A stretch of 64,000 bases of DNA from JAPPFW01 sp965231815 (GTDB lineage Bacteria; Actinomycetota; Acidimicrobiia; Spongiisociales; Spongiisociaceae): assembly GCA_965231815.1 (NCBI GenBank), contig OZ246890.1, forward strand, positions 2,046,001 through 2,110,000, in the 5' to 3' direction. A program made the position numbers and the translations under genes. Shown here piece by piece: positions 1 through 6,875 of this stretch. Positions within the stretch are counted from its first letter, which is position 1. The number at the start of each line of letters is the position of its first letter. The notes beneath the pieces were generated by a model that worked only from the letters and a program-made list of their open reading frames with translations, was not told the DNA's origin and searched no databases.

Positions 1-485
1 AAGGTTTCCAGATTCGAAAGCAGGACGTATACCCCGACCGGGTGTGTTGCGGGAAGTCCGGTGTCGAACCGCCCTAACACCTCCTCGCTCATACCCCCTA
101 CCAGCGCGCCAATCTGCATTCCGATCAGCGCAGGTCCGAGGGGCTTGAGTATCGAGTCCAGAGGACCTGTGCCGGCGGACCCCACACCCAACTCGGCGCC
201 TAGAGGCTCTACCAGGTAATCGAAGGCTCGCAGGTTTCGCTTCGTCCAACCTATGCGATCCACCGGGACCACATCGATGGTGGGATCGACAGGGATGCCG
301 GTCACCTGTGGTAGCCGTCGGAGAGCAAACCGAGCCAATTCCATGTATTCCTCGGCGACCCAGGGATCCACCGGAACCGGCGGTCCGGAAATGTGGTCCG
401 CCACCTGTGATGCCAGAGCCCAATTGATCGGACCCGGTTGGTTGAGGAGTTTCATGAGTTCGTCGAGTAGGTTCCGGTCTGGCAT
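1..485 (-). CDS. DUF2342 zinc-metalloprotease-like protein (F420-associated), C-terminus off window
   Basis: Translating the minus strand from the ATG at 485-483 gives an open frame that runs off the left edge, about 161 residues of N-terminal sequence. It starts MPDRNLLDELMKLLNQPG and contains VADHISGP and a GPALIGMQIGALVGGMSEE segment. This N-terminal pattern is typical of the actinobacterial DUF2342 family, described as putative hydrolases or zinc-dependent metalloproteases linked by co-occurrence to coenzyme F420. The HExxH region expected further on is outside the window, so catalytic competence cannot be judged. The gene lies 46 bp downstream of the htrA-like gene on the same strand, so the two may be co-transcribed. 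Family assignment is from memory of the motif pattern. Confidence 0.75.
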   Translation of the reverse strand, partial: MPDRNLLDELMKLLNQPGPINWALASQVADHISGPPVPVDPWVAEEYMELARFALRRLPQVTGIPVDPTIDVVPVDRIGWTKRNLRAFDYLVEPLGAELGVGSAGTGPLDSILKPLGPALIGMQIGALVGGMSEEVLGRFDTGLPATHPVGVYVLLSNLET

Positions 486-531
486 TGTTGGTTCCCTGGG
501 TGTTTCCGAGGCTATGTCAGCGAGCTAAGCG

Positions 532-1824
532 TCATGATGGGTACCGGTCCAGCGTCAACCGGATGTCGAACTGTTCATCCTCCCGTTGTAGCGTGACCAT
601 GACTCGGTCGCCGGCTCGGTACTCCCGGAGCCGGGCTACCAGCAGTGGCATGGATCTAACCGGTACACCATCCAGGGCCACGATCACGTCTCCTTCTTCG
701 GCGCCGGCCGCGCCGATTGCCGAATCCTCCAAGAGACTGATAGCGACGCCTAAGGGTGAGGCTACACCTTGGTCCAGTTCATCTAATGCGGAACTACCCC
801 GGATACCCAGAAAAGCATGTTGCACCTCTCCGGTGGACATCAGGTCCTGGACTATACCTTCGAGGAGGTTGATGGGGATGGCGAATCCCAAACCCTCGGC
901 GCCCACGTCGCTGAGGCCGATAGCGGTGGTGATCCCAAGCAGGCGACCTTCGCTATCAAGAAGGGCGCCTCCGCTGGATCCGCGGGTGATCGGCGCGTCG
1001 GTCTGTAGGAGACCGAACAGGGTTTCACCGGTAAGGAAGTCGGTCACCAGGCTTCGATCGAAGGCTGATATAACGCCTGCGGTGACGGAAGGTCCGCCGT
1101 CCAGACCTAACGGATTGCCCACCGCGATGGCCGGCGCCCCGGTACGCAGTCCATCCATCGTGCCGAACGCGATGGGTGGTAGGTCGGTCGCTTCCAGTTT
1201 GATGACCGCTATGTCCATCAGAGGATCGGCGCCAACCAACTCGGCCGGATAGGAAAGACCGTCGGACATTATGACCCTCAGTTCGTTGGCGTCCTCGATC
1301 ACATGCTGGTTGGTGACGATGAAACCGTCCGAGCGGATAACCACCCCGGATCCGGATCCCTCCAACCCTCCGTCGCCGTCGAGGCTCTGAACGGTGACGA
1401 TCGACGGAATCGTCCGTGCGGCCACCTCGGCAACCAGATCGACAGTTCCGAGTACCGGCAAGGTAGACACCGCCGAGGGGTCGGACTGCGACTCCCGCTT
1501 CGGTTCGGGGAGGGTGGAGGGCGTACTATCGCCATTGATCAGCGTAGAGGTGGTCGTCTCCGTACTGCTGAACTCGATGACTTCGGTAATCTGGACCTCT
1601 TCACGGTCGAAAGCACCTGAGAGCCAGAAAACAGTAGCCGTCAGCAGAGCGGCCAGAATCGCTGAACCGACTGCTATCGCAACGTATACACCGCCTTCTG
1701 ACTCAGCCTTTCGTTCAGGTGCTTCCTCTCGTTCGACGGGAAGGTCAGGTGTTTCTTTTTGTTCAGGTGCTTTCCTAGGGGGCTCGTCCGGCGTCGGGGA
1801 TGGAGATTCGCTCGTGATGTCCAT
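532..1824 (-). CDS. HtrA/DegP-type trypsin-like serine protease with PDZ domain, membrane-anchored
   Basis: Envelope quality-control protease of 430 aa if the ATG at 1824 is used. An acidic, Pro/Glu-rich cytoplasmic stretch (1-44) is followed by one transmembrane helix (about 45-69), a linker, the protease domain with His174 (TNQHVI), Asp204 (MDIAVIKL) and Ser284 (RGSSGGAL), and one PDZ domain (about 330-425). The oxyanion motif is RGSSGG where GNSGG is commonest. The open frame extends 62 codons further upstream, but that part overlaps moaE on the other strand and is Arg/Thr-rich, so the later start is preferred. Only 13 bp separate this ATG from the divergent moaE ATG, so the promoters must lie inside the neighbours or the true start is further in. 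Confidence 0.9.
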   Translation of the reverse strand: MDITSESPSPTPDEPPRKAPEQKETPDLPVEREEAPERKAESEGGVYVAIAVGSAILAALLTATVFWLSGAFDREEVQITEVIEFSSTETTTSTLINGDSTPSTLPEPKRESQSDPSAVSTLPVLGTVDLVAEVAARTIPSIVTVQSLDGDGGLEGSGSGVVIRSDGFIVTNQHVIEDANELRVIMSDGLSYPAELVGADPLMDIAVIKLEATDLPPIAFGTMDGLRTGAPAIAVGNPLGLDGGPSVTAGVISAFDRSLVTDFLTGETLFGLLQTDAPITRGSSGGALLDSEGRLLGITTAIGLSDVGAEGLGFAIPINLLEGIVQDLMSTGEVQHAFLGIRGSSALDELDQGVASPLGVAISLLEDSAIGAAGAEEGDVIVALDGVPVRSMPLLVARLREYRAGDRVMVTLQREDEQFDIRLTLDRYPS

Positions 1825-1837
1825 AAACTGTGAGTCT

Positions 1838-2284
1838 ATGGAAAATCCGACTCTATCCACACCCGGATCACGTCGAGTTCGCGTGTCGGCAACACCTATT
1901 GATTCGGGTGTTCTCCTCCGGGAGGTATCAGGTCCTACCAGCGGGGCGATAGTGCTGTTCCTCGGAGTGGTCCGCGACCACTCTCCCGGCAAGGAGGGGA
2001 TAACCCACATCGACTACGAGGCGTATGAAGGCCATGTCGTCACCAAGATCGATCAGATAGTCGACGAAGCAACTACCCGGTGGCCGATTGACCGGCTGGT
2101 GGTGGAGCATCGAATCGGGAGGGTGGAACTCGGTGAGCCATCGGTGGCGGTGGCGGTGGCCTGCGCTCACCGAGCCGAAGCCTTCGCGGCGGCCCGCTAC
2201 ATGATCGACCAACTAAAGGTTCGTGCTCCGATCTGGAAGAAGGAATGCTGGCCGGGCGGCGAGGAGTGGTCCCCCGGCTCGTAG
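1838..2284 (+). CDS. moaE: Molybdopterin synthase large subunit MoaE
   Basis: Catalytic subunit of molybdopterin synthase, which with thiocarboxylated MoaD converts cyclic pyranopterin monophosphate to molybdopterin in the cytoplasm. The 148-aa product has the family hallmarks: GAIVLFLGVVRDHS near residue 40, a central YEAYEGH, EHRIGRVELGEPSVAVAVA, and the C-terminal KVRAPIWKKE containing the conserved active-site lysines. The length matches the family (about 140-150 aa). The start is ambiguous: an in-frame ATG at 1817 would overlap the htrA start, so the ATG at 1838 is used. No moaD or moaC is adjacent, which is common in actinobacteria. Confidence 0.93.
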   Translation: MENPTLSTPGSRRVRVSATPIDSGVLLREVSGPTSGAIVLFLGVVRDHSPGKEGITHIDYEAYEGHVVTKIDQIVDEATTRWPIDRLVVEHRIGRVELGEPSVAVAVACAHRAEAFAAARYMIDQLKVRAPIWKKECWPGGEEWSPGS

Positions 2285-2422
2285 AGGACGCCGAACACTT
2301 CCGCGCAAAGGGTCCGCCTCCCTTCTCACAGAGGAACTACCAAGTAGTTCGGCCGGGCTCCGAACCCCGCCGGATCGTGTGTAGTCCCCTTCCGAGCCGT
2401 CAGGAATACCGGGTTTGGGGAA

Positions 2423-3013
2423 CTACTTCCCTTCCCCTACCAGCTTCCAGGCCACCGGCATGGAAGCTCCGGCTAGCAGGATCTTCAGGGTGTCACCGAT
2501 GATGAACGGCGCCATGCCTTTTTCGACACCTTCTGCGAGACCCCACGAGAAGGTGTACATGAGCCAAGCCACGCCGAGCACGTAGATGATCAGGTTTCCG
2601 GTCAGGAAGGCGCCTACGGACGTAGCGAAGCGGCGGTCCTGCCCGTGTTCCGCCAGGTATCCGATCACGTACGCGGCGACGATGAATCCCAGCAGGTATC
2701 CGGCTGTCCCGCCGGTAGCCGACTCCCATCCACCGGCCCCTCCTGCATAAAAGGGAAGGCCTACCGCCCCTAAGGCGACGTAGAGGAGTTGGCTGGCTGC
2801 TCCGGCTCGGGAACCAAGGACCGCGCCGGTGATCAAGACGGCGAATGTCTGGCCGGTTATCGGAACCGGAGTGAAACCCAGCGGGATCGTGATCTGGGCG
2901 CACGCGGCGGTCAGCAGGGCGAAGCCTGCAACCAGCGCCGCGGTGGCGACTCGCTGGTTGACGCGGCCGAATGGAACGATTCGACTTGCCAGTACTGGTG
3001 GTGCGTAGGTCAT
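2423..3013 (-). CDS. bioY: BioY, biotin-specific ECF transporter S component
   Basis: Integral membrane substrate-binding unit for biotin uptake (196 aa, about six helices). Family motifs are TIPLGFTPVPITGQTFAVLI, a GAVLGSRAGAASQLLYVALGAVGLPFYAGG block, the GGTAGYLLGF motif and a C-terminal FIIGDTLKILLAG. A strong ribosome site (AGGAGG) lies 6-11 bases before the ATG at 3013. No bioM/bioN ATPase or EcfT genes are adjacent, so BioY either works alone or shares an energizing module encoded elsewhere. A short upstream frame ends in an ATGA overlap with this start; see findings. Confidence 0.95.
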   Translation of the reverse strand: MTYAPPVLASRIVPFGRVNQRVATAALVAGFALLTAACAQITIPLGFTPVPITGQTFAVLITGAVLGSRAGAASQLLYVALGAVGLPFYAGGAGGWESATGGTAGYLLGFIVAAYVIGYLAEHGQDRRFATSVGAFLTGNLIIYVLGVAWLMYTFSWGLAEGVEKGMAPFIIGDTLKILLAGASMPVAWKLVGEGK

Positions 3014-3246
3014 GAGGTCCTCCTTGTATGTGTCTGGTTCCGGACCCTGGGCGACAGGCTAAAACCGACTATCAGGTCTTTCGCTCGGTCAATGATATGC
3101 TCGGGAGGTTCCTGGATGGGCAGGATATCACCTCGTCGATGAGCCTCGACGTATTGCCGCGGCGAGTTGTCGGGAGGATGTAATCCCGGTTCCACCCAAC
3201 GAAACCACCCTGCAAGACTCTATCCAAGAAGGATTCAGGCTGACTA

Positions 3247-4332
3247 GTGGATAACCCGATCGAACCCTCGGTAGAGCGTAGCGAAGGGAGAGGTCTTCCT
3301 TCACAGACCAGGCCCGACCGCCCGCTCTGGCCTTATATGGTCGTACCGAGCCTCATCCTGACAGCTACGGTGGCCGTTCTCGCTTGGTTCGTCACCCTTC
3401 CCTTCTACGCTCTCTGGCCCGGACCGGTTGAGGAGGTCTCGGACCTGATCGAGGTTGACGAGGGAGGACCACCTCTTTTCAAGCTCAACGGTGACCTCTA
3501 CATGCTCACCGTCACCCTGAAGGAAGTCAACGCGTTCGAGCTGGTGCAAGGTTGGCTGGATTCTCGTATTGATGTTGTAGCGCGGGAGGTCATCCGTCCG
3601 GAGGGGGTTAATCCGGAAGAACACCGAAAGACGAACCTTCGGCTCATGGATAACTCCAAACAAGCCGCTATCGAGGTTGCGTTACGCTTTCTCGATCTTC
3701 CGGTCGAACGCTTCGGCGAAGGCGTGCTGGTCATGTCCGTTGCCGAGGGATCTCCCGCTGATGGCCTTCTAGAGATTGGTGATGTGATCGTGAAGGTCGG
3801 CGCCGACGAGGTATCGGCGCGAGAGGAGGGGATCAAAGCCATTCTCGCTAACGAGGTGGGCGACACCGTCCCTCTGACGGTCCTCCGAGGAGAGGAGACG
3901 GTGACAATCGATGTCACCCTAAGCGCTCATACCGAAGATCCGGAGCGACCGATGGTGGGTTTCGTACCCGGAACCTATAACGAATCTCTTGACATGCCGT
4001 TCGAGATCGAGATCAATACCCACGGCACCGGCGGGCCTTCCGCGGGGGTGATGTACGCACTCACTCTGATTGACTTGCTGACCGAACAGGACCTCACCGG
4101 AGGAGAGATCATCGCCGGTACGGGAACCATTTCCTCCGACGGGCAGGTAGGCGCGATCGGTGGAGTGAGACAGAAGGTGGTGGCGGCCCAGAATGCGGGA
4201 GCTCGATTCGTTCTGGTTCCTGAGGACAACTACGCGGACGCCCTCACGGTCAAGAGGGAGGACGTCGAGCTCTACGCCGTTTCCTCCATCGACGAGGCGG
4301 TTGACACCCTTGAAGAGATAGCTGCCCGTTAG
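3247..4332 (+). CDS. YlbL-type Lon-like serine protease with PDZ domain
   Basis: Membrane-anchored protease of 361 aa. It has an N-terminal cytoplasmic stretch, a helix at about residues 30-52, a PDZ domain at about 150-225 (GVLVMSVAEGSPADG, GDVIVKVGADEV) and a Lon-type proteolytic domain with the nucleophile Ser265 in GTGGPSAGVMYAL and the general base Lys310 in GGVRQK. It lacks an AAA module, as expected for the actinobacterial and firmicute YlbL group. The start is a GTG at 3247. The stop codon overlaps the left end of a short inverted-end repeat at 4330. Family membership is firm; the substrate is unknown. Confidence 0.92.
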   Translation: MDNPIEPSVERSEGRGLPSQTRPDRPLWPYMVVPSLILTATVAVLAWFVTLPFYALWPGPVEEVSDLIEVDEGGPPLFKLNGDLYMLTVTLKEVNAFELVQGWLDSRIDVVAREVIRPEGVNPEEHRKTNLRLMDNSKQAAIEVALRFLDLPVERFGEGVLVMSVAEGSPADGLLEIGDVIVKVGADEVSAREEGIKAILANEVGDTVPLTVLRGEETVTIDVTLSAHTEDPERPMVGFVPGTYNESLDMPFEIEINTHGTGGPSAGVMYALTLIDLLTEQDLTGGEIIAGTGTISSDGQVGAIGGVRQKVVAAQNAGARFVLVPEDNYADALTVKREDVELYAVSSIDEAVDTLEEIAAR

Positions 4333-4445
4333 GAGGGTCCTGAAAAACGAATCTTACGGGGTTAGGTGGTCGGCAAACCGCCTGGTCATGGAGTTGTGGG
4401 TTAGCGGCTGAACCCCTTTGTACGGGGTTTCTCAGCACCCTCCTA
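4330..4445 (+). repeat. R2 short inverted-end element, copy 1 (116 bp)
   Basis: The block begins TAGGAGGGTCCTGAAAAA and ends TTTCTCAGCACCCTCCTA, so the outer 18 bases are inverted repeats with two mismatches. The first three bases are also the stop codon of the upstream protease gene. An internal segment (CGGCAAACCGCCTGG and the CCCCTTTGTACGGGG hairpin) recurs near 27545-27637 and, inverted, near 40718-40825. There is no coding capacity. It is best read as a non-autonomous, MITE-like element that may double as a bidirectional terminator. Confidence 0.65.
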
Positions 4446-4542
4446 GACCGATCCGGGCACGATCTGTCCGGTCAGGACTAAACGCCGATATTCCTCTTTC
4501 TTCGATTCTTGGTGAGTACAAGTACGGTAGAGTTATCCACAT

Positions 4543-6471
4543 ATGAGTGAACAGTTGTCATCCGTTGGTGACGCGGAACCGGACTTCCGCAGGAGTTTCT
4601 TCGGTTTTGACCCACATGAAGTACGAAGTCACCTGACACAACTGAACGACCGCCTGGCCGGGCTGCAATCGCCGGGGGGCATCGATCCAACGGTTGTCGC
4701 CGGGGCGATAGATCGCGAAGTTGCGACGGCGATCGATGCGACCGTCAGCGAGATCGGCCAAGTCTTGGAAGCGGCACGAGTATCGGCTAGGAGAATCCGA
4801 GAGCAGGCTGATCTAGCAGTTTCGGACAGTGGCGCGGACGCGGTTCGGGAGGCGATGCGCATTAGGGATGAAGCCGAGGCCGATGCCTATGCGGTACGGA
4901 AGTCTGCCTGGGAAACCTCAACGGAACTGCTGGAATCAGCCCAGGCCGAGGGTGCCCGCATGCGGGCAGCCGTAGAGCGAGACGCTCTCGACATCATCGG
5001 TGAGGCAGAGCGGAGAGCACATCGCCAGTTGGCGGCCGCGCGCCGGGACAGCGACAACGTCATGCAGCGCGCCGCGGTCGAATCCGACCGGTTGTTGAGG
5101 TCGGCCCAGATGGAGGCGAAAGAGATAGTCCGCAAGGCCGAGGAAGAAGCTGCGACGACCCTTGATCAATTCCAGTCGGCAGGGACGGTTATCGAGGATC
5201 TTCAAACCGAAGTCGACGTCGGCAAGCTAGACGACATCAAGCTAGACGACACCAAGCTACCGCACGGATACGATGGGGGAGCGGCGGTCATGGAGCCGTC
5301 GGCCGTTCGGGTGGTGTATCCCGAGCAATCGAAGGGGAAGTCTTCCGATCCGAATGTTCAACAGCGTCCACAGAGGCGAAAGGCGAAAAGATCCGAACCG
5401 GCGCCTATCAGGAAAGCGGCATCGCCGGCTTGGGCGGATGGCACGAGGAACATGCGGCTGGTTGCCGTAGCGCCGGGTTCCGGCAAAGTTCCGGAGGACA
5501 ACGCGAGAAAACCCAAGGCGGCGCCCGGTTCTGAAAACCACGTAGAAGTGGCGAACCGCGGTCGTGACCAGGGTGTGGTCAAACAGGACGACAATGTGGA
5601 TACGTCATCGCTCTTGTTTGGCGTCGACGCACCGGAATCGGTCAATCGGAGCGCTTCTACGGATTCGAACGGGATAGGTACCGTCGGAGAAAGTACCGTC
5701 GGGATCCGTCACACCAAAGGCGCATCCACCGTAGACGATCTGGCCTTCCTGTTCGAGGAACTTCGGATGAGGGAGACTACCGAGAGTGCGACTAGGAGCG
5801 CCGGGTCGGCCGGCCTTGATTCTCAGTTGGCCCTCCAAGACCTCAGGCTCTTGCCGGTCATAAATCGAGCTGTCCGAGGAGTCAAGAGACAGCTCACCGA
5901 CATGCAGAGAGAACAGATGGGCGCTCTGGAAAAAGACCCGGAGGGATGGGCGCCGCTCCGCTCCGACTTCGGCCCTTACCTGGTCCACACGATCTCTGTC
6001 ATGGAGAGGGAAGCATCTGATTGCGGGTTCTCCACCGCCGAAGGATTCACCGGTATCCAAGTCTCCTCTCCGCGCCGGGAGCCGAGTCGGGGCAAGTCAA
6101 GTCGGGGAGAAAACCAATCGTTTATCGATGACCTATTCGATGGGGTAGTTGATGCGTACCGCACCTCTCGGGAACGTGATAGCACCGGCCGGAACCTCTC
6201 CAACGATCTATCGAGGGAATACCGGCGCTGGCGAACCGACGAGGTGGATCGCCGGTTACGTTTTCTCGCGGTTCGCGCCTACCACCGGGGCTTGGTGGAA
6301 GGTCTCAAGAAGTCTGGGCTGGACAAGCTGTTAGTGATGGTGGAGGACTGTTGCGACTCCTGTGCCCGGCTTGATGTCGGGATGCTGGCTCCGGATGACC
6401 TTCCGACCTTACCGATTCATGAAGCATGCCGATGCACGGTCGTTCCGAGCATCGCCCCCCTTCGCTCATAG
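4543..6471 (+). CDS. DivIVA-like coiled-coil protein with phage Mu F-like Cys/His C-terminus
   Basis: A 642-aa protein not recognised as a named family over its full length. The N-terminus (FRRSFFGFDPHEVRSHLTQL, about residues 15-40) resembles the membrane-targeting segment of DivIVA/Wag31. Residues about 60-230 are a long Ala/Glu/Arg coiled coil of heptad character. Residues about 230-400 are low-complexity, charged and include the short repeat KLDDIKLDDTKL. The last 250 residues are helical and end in a Cys/His cluster: C603, C604, C607, H626, C629, C631, followed by TVVPS. That spacing is very like the metal-binding tail of phage Mu F / head-morphogenesis proteins. It stands alone, between two repeats. 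A role at the cell pole or envelope is inferred from the N-terminus only. Confidence 0.6.
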   Translation: MSEQLSSVGDAEPDFRRSFFGFDPHEVRSHLTQLNDRLAGLQSPGGIDPTVVAGAIDREVATAIDATVSEIGQVLEAARVSARRIREQADLAVSDSGADAVREAMRIRDEAEADAYAVRKSAWETSTELLESAQAEGARMRAAVERDALDIIGEAERRAHRQLAAARRDSDNVMQRAAVESDRLLRSAQMEAKEIVRKAEEEAATTLDQFQSAGTVIEDLQTEVDVGKLDDIKLDDTKLPHGYDGGAAVMEPSAVRVVYPEQSKGKSSDPNVQQRPQRRKAKRSEPAPIRKAASPAWADGTRNMRLVAVAPGSGKVPEDNARKPKAAPGSENHVEVANRGRDQGVVKQDDNVDTSSLLFGVDAPESVNRSASTDSNGIGTVGESTVGIRHTKGASTVDDLAFLFEELRMRETTESATRSAGSAGLDSQLALQDLRLLPVINRAVRGVKRQLTDMQREQMGALEKDPEGWAPLRSDFGPYLVHTISVMEREASDCGFSTAEGFTGIQVSSPRREPSRGKSSRGENQSFIDDLFDGVVDAYRTSRERDSTGRNLSNDLSREYRRWRTDEVDRRLRFLAVRAYHRGLVEGLKKSGLDKLLVMVEDCCDSCARLDVGMLAPDDLPTLPIHEACRCTVVPSIAPLRS

Positions 6472-6571
6472 CCTCCGTCACAGTGTCGGCGGTGTCTGTG
6501 TTAGTAGGATGCTGGAAAGCCCACGATAAAGGGTTCGCGCCGTGTACACAGAGACTTCGCCGCGTGGTTTG

Positions 6572-6779
6572 CCGGCCCCGATTATTCATGGATGGGGGCT
6601 GGGGCATAAGTGGAGAAGACCATATTCTCACTCCGGCCGGGAAGTACAGCTATCGGCGCTTCCTGTTCCGGTCCGGGGTAGGATTCACCTGTCGGGTGAA
6701 CGGTGAGTTTCTCCCGATACTCGGGTGGAACTGGCGTTAGGCGCCTCGGGGTGTGGGATACCCGAATAATCAGGGCTAG
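6572..6779 (+). repeat. R1 inverted-end element (MITE-like), copy 1, 208 bp
   Basis: The left end (CCGGCCCCGATTATTCATGG) and right end (CCCGAATAATCAGGGCTAG) are inverted copies of a consensus CTAGCCCYGATTATTCA. The interior carries a conserved hairpin, TTCACC-TGTCG-GGTGAA, near 6688-6704. Similar elements of 205-265 bp lie at 16057-16261, 26902-27111 and 12216-12480. It fills most of the 404-bp gap between the coiled-coil gene and the UPF0182 gene. The rest of the gap (6472-6571 and 6780-6875) shows no convincing gene; the last part must contain the UPF0182 promoter. Confidence 0.75.
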
Positions 6780-6875
6780 TAGGAGTTATACGAAGATGCG
6801 GGCTACCCTGGTTCGGAACAGGGCCGCTCAAGCCTCAGCGACCCTGAAACGGTCTGCCCGAGAGAGGGTGTTGCA

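Noticed and set aside
485..1252. 255-aa plus-strand frame overlapping htrA
   Set aside because: Ser/Arg-rich shadow frame without family features.
1394..1837. Long N-terminal extension of moaE
   Set aside because: The extension is antisense to htrA and not MoaE-like; MoaE proteins are about 148 aa.
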